Below are positions 1 to 9,846 of a stretch of 64,000 nucleotides of DNA, piece after piece. The position numbers were made by a program, and so were the translations under genes. The notes beneath the pieces were generated by a model. It had not been told where the DNA came from. It made no database searches and saw only the letters and a program-made list of their open reading frames with translations. The stretch's first letter is position 1, and each line of letters begins with the position of its first letter. Source of the DNA: Anthoceros angustus. Lineage: Eukaryota; Streptophyta; Anthocerotopsida; Anthocerotales; Anthocerotaceae. The DNA lies in assembly GCA_010909165.1 (NCBI GenBank), contig VJWM01000222.1, positions 124,001 to 188,000 on the forward strand, written 5' to 3'.

Positions 1-430
1 CTCACGGTGGCCTTCCACTAACACCTACACTTCTAATCCTCTACTCATCTCCTCATCCTCTTCCTCCTATTCTAACCTCGATTCGGGCTTCCGAGGCTTG
101 ACTCGCCCTTAGCAACTGTGACTGAGGGTCCGCCTCCACAAGTTCTTCCTCCGGACAGCTCTCTCCTCTGTTTGAGCCAACCTTCCCTCAAGACCTTTTC
201 CGCTCTTATTTGGTCTATAAGATCCGCTGGGCTTCTCCTGACCTTCTCCAACTTGGCTGCCTTCTCATCGGACTCCATGGCTTCCGATTTGCCACTTGGT
301 CCTGCCTCCTCTCGATCATCTCTTGGGCCTTGACTTCCCTCACGACATGCCCACAGGAGGCTGTAGTTCCCTAGCCTTCAAGTCCTGGTGAGTGCTTCAC
401 AAGCACTCGGCAAATCTCATAAGGGGCCCA
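1..430 (-). pseudogene. Lys/Glu-rich gag-like fragment, unrecognised
   Basis: On the minus strand an open stretch at 278-72 (68 codons) starts MESDEKAAKLEKVRRSPADL and is rich in Lys, Glu and Arg. The frame stays polar upstream as well (to about 400), with many Glu, Gly and Lys codons. Charged, low-complexity sequence of this kind is common in retrotransposon gag tails, and the rest of the window is retrotransposon DNA. I see no zinc knuckle or other diagnostic motif. A gag remnant is an inference. It could equally be random open sequence in a C/T-rich strand. Confidence 0.2.
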
Positions 431-980
431 AATTCCGCCCCTGGTGGCCTCTTGCTGGAAATTTCCAGCCTTTCCCACCTCCTCGAGGCCATGTGGCGCG
501 GGCGTGAGCCCTCACCTTGTCGCCCCATCCGCTCTCCCACCAGTAGCGGGTGATGGCGGCTGGCGCCGCGGCGCCCTCATGTTCTCTCCTTCCCTTCCCT
601 ACAGCCAGGCACCCCTCGGCGTGGGGTGCCCGCGATGGGCTGCTCCCCTACCCATGGTAGTCGCCTGCCTACCATGGTAGGCTGGCGCCTATGATAGCCC
701 TACCCAGGTGAGGTGCCTCCCCAGGGGTGCCTCTTCCCTAGGCACCCATGAGATGGTGAACTCCTCCCACCTTTGGGTATCACCCCTCACATGGTAGCCC
801 TCCTCTCATGGACTACCATCCGGCCCTCCTCGGGGACCTTGCCTCTCCTTCCCTTGCTCTTGTGGGGGAAAGGCCACCCATTCAAGCAACCTCGTTGCCT
901 CTACTTCTCGCCCTTGGCCTGGCGCTTGTGGAGTGTCTGGTCTCCCGCGTCTTCCTCAGCGAAGGCGAGGCCTCTCTAAG
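431..980. other. Unassigned GC-rich stretch with short CCATGGTAG repeats
   Basis: No coding match was recognised. The motif CCATGGTAG occurs at about 652 and 672, with a related ATGGTAG near 791 and ACTACCAT in opposite orientation near 813. Short GGTGCC/GGCACC inverted motifs lie at 710-748. Such clustered short inverted motifs are seen in LTRs and non-autonomous elements, but no element ends can be defined. Confidence 0.25.
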
Positions 981-1456
981 CTTGGCGGGGTGAATTATTT
1001 CGAAGGATGCCAAGCATCCTCCACTCCTTCTTTGGTGAGAGCCTCGGTCTCCACAAATGCACCAAATAGGTCTTTGAGATATGAGGGCCTTGGCCTTCCT
1101 CATCCACAATTTGGCCTAAGGAGCTTCTCCACATGATGGATGTGAGCCTCATACATGATGGTGCCCCAATCAAACTTGGCTCCTCTGAAATCTTCCACAA
1201 AATTGAAGGAAGTTAGTGCGAAATAAAGTCCGTGGCTCCATTTTGTTAATTGGTCTTGTAGAAAACAAGCAGCCATATCACTTTCATCAATAGAATCAAA
1301 GTACAAGGCTCTCCTTTGAAGCCACAAAGAGGTGAATGGGAAAGGAAGCTATGTGAGGATACAGGTATGGCCAGGAAGGGCCAACAATATGGCTGATAAT
1401 ATGTCGACCAATTGCTTTGGTTGCAAACCCATGTTCCATGCATCTGAAACACATAG
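981..1456 (-). pseudogene. Unrecognised decayed coding fragment
   Basis: The minus strand carries overlapping 74-75-codon open stretches (1327-1100, 1200-976). One contains LTSFNFVEDFRGAKFDWG followed by TIMYEAHIHHVEKLLRPNCG, which looks protein-like rather than random: aromatic and hydrophobic residues alternate and no low complexity is present. I do not recognise the family. An 18-base stretch at 1195-1212 is also found at 57143-57160, next to the start of an element III copy. A gag or upstream retroelement domain is possible but unproven. Confidence 0.25.
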
Positions 1457-1770
1457 AGATTCAACATCACTATATTCGTGATGTAGAAAGGGGATAGTAA
1501 AATGGTATGTACCAGCAGAGCGACAACCAGGATGTCTTTGACTAAATCCTAAGTTTAAACAACCTTCCACGAGAAGGGCTTGGATTAGTAGTATAGTACT
1601 TTATGGCCTAGAAGTTCAATATCACTATATTCGTGATGATGTAGAAAGGGGATAGTAAGGTATAGTATATACCAGCAGGCGACAACACATGTCTTTGACT
1701 AAATCCTTACTAAGTTTAAACACTTCCACAGAAAAGCTTGGATTAGTCTATTGTAGTAGCTTTATGGCCA
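1457..1770. repeat. Two-copy direct repeat, period about 157 bp
   Basis: The segment starting TTCAACATCACTATATTCG at 1457 is repeated from 1614 with scattered indels. Both copies continue through GTCTTTGACTAAATCC and AAGCTTGGATTAGT. Each copy has a small hairpin, (C)ATCAC-TATATTC-GTGAT(G), near its start. No coding function is evident. The repeat lies just outside the large inverted duplication that begins at 1952. Confidence 0.7.
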
Positions 1771-2027
1771 GACAAGTCACTCATATGGTGAGGCTTATCA
1801 TCTTTTGTTCCATCACTTGAAGGAAGTGAGTTGCTCCTCCTCACTGGATACCCAACAAGAAAGCGATCACGTGAGAATGGGTTGAGCCCCATATCAGTGA
1901 TTGACTTGAAGGCAGTGCTAATGTTTCGAGACTTACATGTTTGGATGTTAGGCGGATCCACCGTCGTACTTTGAAGCCACGAATGGCCGTGATGGCAAGC
2001 CTTTGGCCATTGACTAGCTCGGGTCAA
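1771..2027 (-). other. Unassigned stretch before the copia remnant
   Basis: A minus-strand open stretch (2033-1743, 96 codons) crosses this region but resembles no family I know. Its right part (1952-2033) is repeated in opposite orientation at 54576-54657, while its left part is not. The inverted duplication therefore breaks inside it, at 1952-1963 (GCGGATCCACCG). It is more likely a shadow than a gene. Confidence 0.25.
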
Positions 2028-2330
2028 GGACATGCTCCGTCGAGGATTCGAGATGACTAATCAAGGAGACCTTCAATTTTGCCTTGGTATTGATTTTGCG
2101 AAGCAGGGGATGCAGGCACAATTACTCTCCATCGGAAAAAATCAAGGAGATTATGAAAAGTTTAACCTTGATGGTGCTCACTCGTAGCTACACCCTCGGC
2201 AATGGGGAGAAACTAACTACAACACTATCTCCACAAACTTCACACGAGAAGTAGGATGTGATTGCATTACCTATGGGTAAGAGGCGGATCTGTGATCTTC
2301 AAAATGACAAGATCCATTGCGCCCTGAGGA
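2028..2330 (+). pseudogene. Ty1/copia reverse transcriptase remnant
   Basis: The plus frame from 2047 reads FEMTNQGDLQFCLGIDFAKQ, which matches the conserved copia RT block FEMTDLGxLxYFLGIEF. Further along, with frame changes, come KNQGDYEKFNLDG (compare copia YxxDLLKRFxM) and, near 2200, GEKLTTT, like the TPL...KL segment. The copia strand-transfer and YVDD blocks upstream are absent, so only the C-terminal part of the RT survives. Several stops and frameshifts make it non-functional. An inverted copy lies at 54280-54580. Confidence 0.6.
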
Positions 2331-2494
2331 TCTAATGCGATCGAAATCTAGTGGCCAACCCATTTCGCTCGGGGGGTTTGTAAATCACGCCTTGTCACCA
2401 CGAAGGAAACACACAACAAAATTGCTCGGATCTTCAAGGTCTCACCACCCCGGTGTAAACTTTAAAGGGTTTCTATAAACCCAAAGAAAGATCT
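2331..2494. other. No recognisable feature
   Basis: This stretch joins the copia remnant to the minisatellites. It may hold further decayed copia sequence (compare GRPISLGG-like residues near 2355), but nothing diagnostic is visible. Confidence 0.3.
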
Positions 2495-2705
2495 AAATAC
2501 CGTAACCTCGCACCACCACCCAATGAGCTTTCTTTTGCCTTCCTGCACCTTGCCCGTGCCCCACTCAGTGACTTTCTTTTGCCTCTAAATCTGCGAGCCT
2601 CGCACCCCGGTGCCCACCACCCCTGCGAGCTTTCTTTTGCGTCATCACAACCACCTGGTGCCCCCACCACCAGGCGAGCTTTCTTTTGCCTCTAAATACA
2701 CCTCG
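2495..2705. repeat. Irregular minisatellite with GAGCTTTCTTTTGCCTCTAA
   Basis: A core G(A/C)GCTTTCTTTTGCCT is repeated about four times (near 2524, 2569, 2628, 2670). The copies are separated by C-rich, CACC-containing spacers that include CCTCGCACC. Spacing is about 45-60 bp and irregular. The pyrimidine-rich plus strand is strongly asymmetric. An inverted copy lies at 53905-54115. Confidence 0.7.
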
Positions 2706-2786
2706 CACTGCCACCATCCTGCCTTAACTTTAGAAGGTTTCCATAAACCAAAAGCTTTCATTTGCTAGCGTGAGCAATCAATTACA

Positions 2787-3066
2787 TTTTTAAACTAAGC
2801 GAGACACTTGAATGCGGAGTCTAAGACTCCAATCAATTAGGTTTTAAACTAAGCGAGACACTTGAATCTTGCTTGAGTCTAAGACTCAATCAATTTTCAA
2901 TTCTGTTTTAAACTAAGCGAGACACTTGAATGCGCTTGAGTCTAAGACTCCAATCAATTAGGTTTTAAACTAAGCGGACACTTGAATCTTTGCTTGAGTC
3001 TAAGACTCCAATCAATTTTGTTTTAAACCAAGCAAACACTTGAATCTTTGCTTGAGTCTAAGACTT
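2787..3066. repeat. 55-63-bp minisatellite, five copies, with hairpin cores
   Basis: The unit starts TTTTAAACTAAGCGAGACAC at about 2787, 2842, 2905, 2962 and 3020. Each unit contains GAGTCTAAGACTC, or a shortened version; this is an inverted repeat with 5-bp arms and a 3-base loop. Units differ by small indels and by a variable CTTGAGT insert. An inverted copy of the whole array lies at about 53545-53825. Confidence 0.85.
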
Positions 3067-3520
3067 GACTACAATCAGAAAAGGAAAAATAATAACAAAA
3101 TAACCTCCCAAAAGAAAATAGATACCCATGAGTGCGAGGTTGGCGGCCAAAATGAAAGTGGAGTAAAGTTCTTTGGGGTGGTGGGGCACGAGGGGTGCGA
3201 GGTTGGCGTTCTAGGGGCCCCAACTTTGGTTGAGGCCTATCCTTATGGAGGAAGCTCTATGGTTATCTAGCAGGCAAAGTGAGTGGTCGTGCTTGAGGGT
3301 GGTGGGGAGGTTGGCGTTTGAGGACCACGATCGACTTGGGCACTATATATGTGGGGATCTCCATGGTTTTATGGGAAAGCTTGCTCGGAAAGATGTGTCG
3401 TACTCTCAAAGGATGAAGCTACACTATGAAATCCAGTGAATCCCTAGAATGACCCGTCGTAGGAGCTATGGTGCTCAGGGGCATCCAACAAGAAGAGTGG
3501 ATTTGGTTTATTGTTGAAAC
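3067..3520. other. No gene; short GTGCGAGGTTGGCG repeats
   Basis: GCGAGGTTGGCG occurs at about 3136 and 3198, with a related GGAGGTTGGCGTTTGAGG near 3309. Open stretches on both strands (76 and 69 codons) show no recognisable domain. The whole stretch is duplicated in inverted orientation at about 53090-53540. Confidence 0.4.
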
Positions 3521-3527
3521 AACCTAT

Positions 3528-3682
3528 CGGAATCGCATTCTTGAGCCAAAGCCTCAAGCAGTCTCATCTACTAAGGTACTCTAGAAATCGCATTCTTGCC
3601 TCAGGTCTCATCTACTAAGGTACTCTAGAAATCGCATTCTTGAGCCAAAGCCTCAGTCTCATCTACTAAGGTGAGTACAAGG
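3528..3682. repeat. Three-copy tandem repeat, about 50-65 bp
   Basis: GAATCGCATTCTTG recurs with GTCTCATCTACTAAGGTACT three times (starting near 3530, 3585 and 3630). The middle copy lacks the AGCCAAAGC segment. An inverted copy lies at about 52925-53082. Confidence 0.8.
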
Positions 3683-4029
3683 CACTCTCGCGGGGCATAA
3701 GGAAGGCTCTCGACACGCATTGAAGCTTTTAATAAAGCTCATGCGGATGGCAATTCATAGGCGAAGCTTGAGGCAGGCGCCACCAAAGTACCATGGTGCA
3801 AAAAGTTCACGGATCCTTGGACCCCCTCGGAAGGACACTCGACCTCGAAGGACTTGAAAAAGCCGGCTTGGACCAAGATTTGTATTTGAAGATATCCAGG
3901 GGATCTGTGACTTTTGACCACGGTGCTGACACCCTCCCTTGCGGACTATGAATTAAATTCATGAGCTTTAAAGCAGTTAATTTGGAGTCGGACTATGGAT
4001 TTGGGGACAATTTACACCCTGGATTCGGA

Positions 4030-4310
4030 CTATGAATTCGTGGATGAGCTTTTTAGCAGTTAATTTGGAGTGGACTATGGATTTGGGGACAATTACTGCT
4101 AGATTCCAATTTTGTGAGGGCTTTATGGTTGTTTTATGTCTAGCTTCTCTTTTTGGAGGTTATCTTTGTTATTCTTTATTTTTGGGTTCGTCGTCATACT
4201 TGAGCTTTAAGCTGTGGTTAGTGGAAACTTTCCTATGGATTTGGGAACATTTACTGCTAGATTCCAATTTTGTGAGGGCTTTATGGTTGTTTTGTTTCTA
4301 GCTTTTTTTT
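4030..4310. repeat. Two-copy direct repeat inside the probable LTR
   Basis: ACTATGGATTTGGGGACA followed by TTACTGCTAGATTCCAATTT is present at about 4074 and again, slightly changed, near 4230. Both copies continue into GTGAGGGCTTTATGGTTGTT. Period is about 155-170 bp. Confidence 0.7.
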
Positions 4311-4319
4311 GTAGATTAT

Positions 4320-5200
4320 CTTTGTTATTTTTATTTTGGGTTGGGTTGTAGCTTAAGGCTCAATCGCTATTTTTGTGAGGTTTTTGATTGCTAGAAATGG
4401 TTATTTTTTAAATTGGGTTTGTAGGCTCAATCCTATTAATTTTGTGAGGTTTTTGATTGCTAGAAATGGGTTATTCTTTTTTTGGGGTCATCTTTGTTAT
4501 TTTTATTTTTGGGTTGGCAAAGATATTCTTTATTTTGGGTTGGGTTGTAGCTTAAGGCTCAATCGCTCTTGAATTTTGTGAGGTTTTTGATTGCTAGAAA
4601 TGGAGTTATTCTTTTTTTGGGGTCATCTTTGTTATTTTTATTTTTGGGTTGGGTTGTAGCTTAAGGCTCAATCGCTCTTGAGGAGTTTTGAGGGTTTTGA
4701 TTGCTAGAAATGGAGTTATCTTTGTTATTTTTATTTTTGGGTTGGGTTGTAGCTTAAGGCTCAATCGCTCTTGATTTTGTGAGGGTTTTGATTGCTAGAA
4801 ATGGATGTTATTTTTATTTTTGGGTTGGGTTGTAGCTTAAGGCTCAATCGCTCTTGAGTTTGTGAGGTTTTTGATTGCTAGAAATGGAGGTTATTCTTTT
4901 TTTTTTTTTTGGAGTGTTATTTGTGGGTTATTCTTTTTTGGAGGTCATCTTTGTTATTTGTTATTTTTGGTTGGGTTGTAGCTTAAGGCGCTCTTGATTT
5001 GTGAGGTTTCTTGATTGGGTTGTAGCTTAGGCTCAATCTCTTTAGATTTGTGAGGTTTTTGATTTGAAATGGAGTTATCTGTTGATTTTTAGGTTGGGTT
5101 TCTTTGTTATTTTTATTTTGGGTTGGGTTGTAGCTTGCTCAATCTCTCTTGAGAATTTTGTGAGGTTTTGATTGCTTTGTTTCTAGCTTCTTTTTGGGAG
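4320..5200. repeat. T/G-rich LTR minisatellite, about nine degenerate units
   Basis: Units combine TTTTGATTGCTAGAAATGG, a (T)n ATTTTTATTTTTGGG stretch and GGTTGGGTTGTAGCTTAAGG with CTCAATCGCTCTTG. Unit length varies from about 70 to 130 bp because of internal deletions. The plus strand has almost no cytosine in parts, so strand asymmetry is strong. The array is preserved in inverted orientation at about 51410-52290. Confidence 0.8.
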
Positions 5201-5490
5201 GTCATTTTGTTTCTTTGTTTTCCTTTTGGGTTGGATTGTAGTAGGTTCTAGTCTCCTTGTGGATTTACCTCGAGTCTTGGTCACGTTTGCCTATGTACAG
5301 CCAAGCAGAAGTTAGATGACAAGTCGACCATTAATTTTCTAGACTACTCTTCATGGATTGTATGAAGGTTCTAGTCTCTTTGTGAACCAGTCTTTACCGA
5401 GACTGAGCAATCTCCGAGTGACAAGTTGTGACCATTTTTTTCTAAAGCCATTACTGTTAATTATGTAGCGTTAGGAGCGTAGCATTAAGT

Positions 5491-5547
5491 GGAATTAATC
5501 CTAATTAGCGGATAGATGGAATATTAATCCTAATTAGCGGATAGGTA
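5491..5547. repeat. Two-copy LTR direct repeat AATCCTAATTAGCGGATAG
   Basis: ATTAATCCTAATTAGCGGAT is present twice, about 31 bp apart, immediately upstream of the putative transcribed part of the LTR. Short direct repeats in this position could be enhancer-like U3 elements, but that is inference. Inverted copy at about 51060-51116. Confidence 0.6.
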
Positions 5548-5729
5548 GAAATAGGGTAAATAGTGGTTACATGAACAAGAAGCGTGCTCAATTCTGTTGG
5601 AGCGGAAAGTTCTCACTGGCTATGTCCATAAGACCAAAGGCTGTGACCTTCGTGAGCTCCTTCTAGCGAAACCAAGACTATGTCACGGAAGATGCGGGCA
5701 TAGAACTTGATCTTTGGGAGCGTTACATT

Positions 5730-5740
5730 TGGTATCGAGC
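5730..5740 (+). promoter_or_regulatory. Primer-binding site, initiator tRNA-Met type, damaged
   Basis: TGGTATCGAGC matches the plant Ty3/gypsy primer site TGGTATCAGAGC with two bases (AG) missing. It lies directly after the probable LTR end ...TTACATT. The same deletion is present in the inverted copy at 50867-50877, so it predates that duplication or both derive from the same template. Priming would be impaired. Confidence 0.7.
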
Positions 5741-7520
5741 AAAGAATCATGCACTGCGGCAAGCGTGAGAGTCCTGGCATTGGGTCAATCGGTGGAGAAG
5801 GAGGCGACAATTCAGCTCCCAGATGATTCGGACGGAAGAGGTGAATTGAGGCTCGCGAGGTGGTTCGGACACTGGGCATACCTTGAGTTCTCACATCTCG
5901 ATCGAATCTTCGGGAGCTCTTTGTTGAGACCATCCAGACCCACATCACAGGAGTTTGACCCGTGGTACGACATGGGAGGGGCGCACGGAAATGGGCGGGG
6001 GCTCACCGGCAGCGATGACCCGGGATGGAAGCATTGGCGAAAAGTGCAGTCGGAGGTGGAGACCTCCTGGTCAATCGGGGGAGTGGCCATCCGGTGATTG
6101 GTGGCCCTCCCGATCCTGGAAGAAGCGGGCGACCGGCGGCGGAAAGACTTGAGTGGACCGTTCGAATCGAGCGAGAAGAAGGAGACGACAGCGGTTGGCC
6201 AAGATCGAAATCGCGGTGATCGGCACCAGGCGAGCGGCCCGGCCTCGTGCAGGCCCGTTCCCCACACCGGCCCACAGATGAGGCGGAGTGAATGGCCATG
6301 CCCAATGACAGGTCGAGAACCGCGAGGACATGGAGGATCTCGCCTCGAAATTTTCTTGGGCGACACTTGAGCAAGGTTGCCCAAACGGTGTGGTGTGGAG
6401 AATAACTGCGGGAGCTCGGCACGTTGTGTCGAAACAATCGAAACAAGTTGGAGGGACAAGCATGCAGCGTCTGCAATTGTTGGAGCACCCCGTCGTTCCG
6501 ACACACCTAGGGACCTGGTCGGAAGGCGGTGAACCCACCACAATCCTCACCACGGGTATGCGACAGAAAACGGGCCTCGGCACCCACTCGGCTGGATGGC
6601 GAGATGAGGAAGGTCGAGGTCACATTAGAGTCGGCAGGCGAGCTCGTGAGGGAGTCCCCAGAGGTTGGTGGTCGAGGTTGTTGCGGCGAAAAACAAGGAC
6701 ATCAAGGCCTGGGCCTCCGCTCATGAGTGAGGTGGGGAAGCCAAGGCCAAGGAAAGTCAGTTGTTGGAGGCAGGCTGACCCTTCAAACCCGCCACTACTT
6801 GACAAGGGTTGCGGCGGAAGATAAAACCACGACTTTTGGGGGCCAAAGCTCAAGCGTCTGATGGTGGACAAGATGAAATACCTGGCGGCGAGAAGGATGA
6901 TCTCAAGCATACGGTTTTGCGTCATGTCGCTCGAGGTTATCGTATCGTTGGTGGAAACCAGGCAACGTCGATGGGTATAGGCGCCATACATAGCGGTGTT
7001 GAGCAAGTGTTCTTAGAGCATTTCCTCCCCATCCTGCAGAGACACTATCGGTTTGAAATCTATCGGCGAGGATGCATGCGAATCTGCGACAAGTTCTTCT
7101 GACTCACTCACGGATCTTCCCGCCTCGATGAAGAACAAAAGTGGAGAAGTTCATTGATGGCCTTGATTTGAACAGATGTCAGCGGACCACCAACACCACG
7201 GTTGATGCCATGGCCGCCATGAACTATGGCGAACAAATATAAACACTTGGGCACCTCCAGCCTTCAAATCGAAATGGAAGTAGCTTGAGAATCCGACTTT
7301 AAAATCCTCGAAGAAGAAGAAAGAATAGAGAAAAAGGAAATTGCTTGCGACTCATATGGTTGTTTGCCCTCAGGAGGGACTTCATCGCATGGTGAAAGGC
7401 AGAATTCCACACCAACCCTTCTCGAACAAAACCCCTCGGTGGTTTTAGAAGAGTACAGGAAGCGAACTAGGTTGCAATGGGTCACGTTTTGAATGCATGT
7501 AGACCCATGTCCGATCAAGC
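5741..7520 (+). pseudogene. Element I gag region, frameshifted
   Basis: Located between the primer site and the protease, in sense orientation. Gag would form the capsid-like particle. The clearest gag-like segment is near 7145-7240, reading EKFIDGLDLN, then DAMAAMNYGEQI, which resembles the gag C-terminal FIxGLxPxLRxxV...AMNYE segment. The longest sense open stretch is 6330-6824 (164 codons). No CCHC zinc knuckle could be found. Frame changes occur every 50-150 codons. The 243-codon minus-strand open stretch over 5812-6543 is a shadow favoured by high GC content. Confidence 0.5.
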
Positions 7521-7539
7521 TAAAGGTTCACATAGCGGG

Positions 7540-7960
7540 ACATGTTGCCTGACTCTCTAGACTGGTGCTAGCCACCACTACATCTCAGTCCGCAGCACGA
7601 GCGGGGCACACATCACTCGGCAGACTTCTATCGTCACGGCGGGGAAAGGATGTGAGGGACGGCGTTGGAATGAGCGACTCTTACCCACTGAGGTTTCGTA
7701 GAAGTCTTTGAAATGCATAGTCATGCCAAGCTTGGCACATGGCGTGATTATTAGAAGCAGTGGCTGGCCATTCTCAACCATAGGTGGAAGAACTTAGTAA
7801 CCCTAGGGGGACGGATCGTATGTCTTTGGAAGGGAAACTTACCTTCGGACAAGCACCTTTTTATATCGATCCGCCAAATCCAGCTTTACATGCATGGTGA
7901 GGTAGTTCCTCTGGAGGCACCAGTCGCGGGCACCGAAGCAATCGGAGAACTCTTACAAGG
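7540..7960 (+). pseudogene. Element I retropepsin region, decayed
   Basis: In the order gag-protease-RT this segment should hold the aspartic protease that cleaves the polyprotein. Near 7560 the frame reads TGASHHYIS-like residues, resembling DSGATHNFIS. Near 7735-7800, with one frameshift, it reads as VIIR..QWLAILNHRWKNLV, resembling the VVLGxQWLxTLxPxxWDFxxL end of plant gypsy proteases. The catalytic Asp of DTG/DSG is not readable in the present frame. Assignment rests mainly on position and the QWL segment. Confidence 0.45.
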
Positions 7961-7989
7961 TTTAAGGCTCTGTGGCGGAATTTGATGGA

Positions 7990-9130
7990 GTTGTTGCGGA
8001 TCCACCGCCCCTACCACCAAGGCCAGATGATCACATCGAGCTAGTGCAGGCATGCTAAATCGATACCGCGTCGGTAATGGAAAATGAGGAGATCAAGCGG
8101 TAGATGAATTCTGGACAAGGGGTTTGTGAGGCCAAGCACCTCACCTTATGGGCCGTGTTGTTGGTGGAAACGGTGCTGGAGACTCGCCGACTACGAGAGG
8201 ATTAGAATCGGGCCACCATCGGGAATGTCTACGGATGCCCGCGCCGATGAGATTTTGGACCGTGCGGGTTGGTTCACCAAAATCGACTGCGGAGTTTTCA
8301 CCAAATTCGACTCAAGGAGGATGAGCCCAAGACGCATTTAGAACACGGCTCTGAGGTTTGTAGTGATGCCGTTCGACTTCTAAATGCCCGTGACCTTCAA
8401 TGTCTCATGCAAGACATTCTTGACCTTTGCTAGGCAAGGGGTCGAGGTCTTCCTAGATGATATCTTGATCCACTCTGCGGACCAAGCCACCCACATCGAA
8501 CTCGTCGGGAAGGTATTCACTCTTCTTGGAAGCATCAAGCTGCGTAAGAGGAGCAAGTGTACCTTCATGCAGAGAAGTTAATCTTGGACATCATTAGTGC
8601 CAAGGGCATCGGCATGGATCCTCGCAAGGTCTGGGTGGTGGCCCAGGACATCACCCAACTAAAGGAAGGGCTAGCGGGCTTCTATCGAGGTTATCAGAGC
8701 TTGATCAATTGCTCTTCCTTTGGCGAAGCCCTCAAGCGATCCCACCGGGGAGTTCCGGTGGAGGCGGCTCCGAAGCCTTTGAGGCGGTAGGCAGGCAGGC
8801 CGGTGCTCGCGTGGCCGACCAGGGGAACCTACACGCTCAGATGCATCGGATGGTGCCATTGGTGCGGTCTTTGTCTCAGGAGGTGATAGCCTCGAGTCTC
8901 ACAAACTCGGGGGCACAATTAAATTACCACAGACGACAAGGAGATGTTTTGCGATCGTCCATGCCACGAAAGTGTGGCGCCACTACCTCCTCGGACGAGG
9001 TTTGTAGTTCCGGACATCGCTACAACACTTCTTCAGCAAATCTCAACTGAGCGGTAGCCGTGCGAGTATGGACTTTGGAAATCAAGTACCTAGCTCGGCC
9101 GTCTGATTCGGATGCTCTCGGAGAGGCGAG
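7990..9130 (+). pseudogene. Element I reverse transcriptase and RNase H, frameshifted
   Basis: RT copies element RNA into DNA and RNase H removes the template. Recognisable blocks in order are: VRPSTSPYG (8125-8150, the GxIRPSxSPYxSP block); DYERI with ATIENVYG-like residues (8190-8235); WFTKID (8268); a decayed [13 protein letters not shown]-like segment (8290-8335); MPVTFNVSCKTFLTF (8384 on); VEVFLDDILIHSADQ with the catalytic FLDD at 8450-8461; CTFMQ (8560); [12 protein letters not shown] (8590-8630); and GLAGFYR (8670). RNase H starts with a DASDGAIGAV-like segment near 8838 and continues through SSLTNSGAQLNYH (8890). Frame changes separate most blocks. The order and motifs fit a chromovirus-type Ty3/gypsy polymerase. 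Confidence 0.85.
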
Positions 9131-9846
9131 ACCACGTGAAATCACGTCAAAACCATCCGGTGATCGTGATGCGATTGGATGATCAACCGAACCATATCTC
9201 GACCAGTTAGTGGGATTGGCAGTGTTGTATGCAAACCTGGGAGGATCGTCGTTTACGTAAGCGGTTGGTTATCGAGGACACATGATGGAACTTAAGCTCA
9301 TGCGATTTGCGATTCTCCCATCTCGGGACATCTCGAATAGATAAGGCGTATGGGCGTGAAGACACTTGGACCTTGCAGGCGGGTTGTATCCATTGGGTTG
9401 GGTTGTCTCTAAGGCAAAAACCAGAACACGAAATCGCGGGTTGTTGTTACACACATACACGAAGGCGATTCGATCGTTCTATGGACTTTGTGACTGCCTG
9501 GACGGAGCTTGAAAGGGCGCCATATGGGTCGTCATGGGAGACTTTGAAATCTGTTATCTGCATTCAGTATGGTGGATCTTCGTCGCAATTTTACATGGAT
9601 GCAAAGACATCGTTTGGAGGATCCGAAATTCACAGCGGTTGGAAGACATTGAGAGACCACGGCATTCATCGAGCACACACACGCCATCCGAATCAGGTGG
9701 TGGGTCGAAGCGGTCTGAGTGCTAGAAGACATGTTGCGTCACTATGAGGAGAAGCAAGGATTATGGGAGGACATTACCTATGTTGGGTTTGCTTACAATA
9801 CCTCCAAGCATCTTGTGCCTCACCCTTCAAATTCTTGTATGGAAGC
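9131..9846 (+). pseudogene. Element I integrase, truncated by the fold-back
   Basis: The integrase would insert the cDNA. In mixed frames I read a PAGGLYPL-like segment (9380, compare PAGLLQPLPIP), FYGLCDCLDG and DPKFTAV (9600-9650, compare DPKFTSxFW with the second catalytic Asp), then HHPNQ/HPNQVVG (compare HPQTDGQTERVN) at 9680-9703. The last 143 bp (9704-9846) read VLEDMLRHYEEKQGLWEDI and GFAYNTSKH, the post-catalytic LExxLRxYxxxxQxxWxxxLPxxEFAYN segment. The frame then meets the reversed arm and is lost, so the C-terminal end and any chromodomain are missing. Confidence 0.75.

Larger units (their letters stand above)
3922..5727 (+). mobile_element. Probable LTR of element I (left boundary uncertain)
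   Basis: The right end is supported: the sequence ...GCGTTACA at 5720-5727 is followed by two bases and then a tRNA-Met-type primer site, the standard Ty3/gypsy arrangement, and the LTR would end in CA. The left end at TGCTGACACC (3922) is a guess based on the required TG start and on the change from mixed to T-rich sequence; a much shorter LTR starting near 5456 cannot be excluded. It contains a ~170-bp duplication (4030-4310), a T-rich minisatellite (4320-5200) and a two-copy direct repeat with CCTAATTAGCGGATAG (5491-5547). No second LTR in the expected position is available to confirm length. Confidence 0.4.

Noticed and set aside
5730-5740. Possible tRNA gene because of tRNA-complementary sequence
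   Set aside because: Only a tRNA 3'-end complement is present, directly after an LTR end; there is no cloverleaf.
5812-6543. 243-codon minus-strand open frame, repeated at 13044-13775 and 50064-50795
   Set aside because: It lies antisense to element I gag, has no recognisable domain, overlaps three other long frames and follows the GC-rich composition. Its conservation is explained by DNA duplication.
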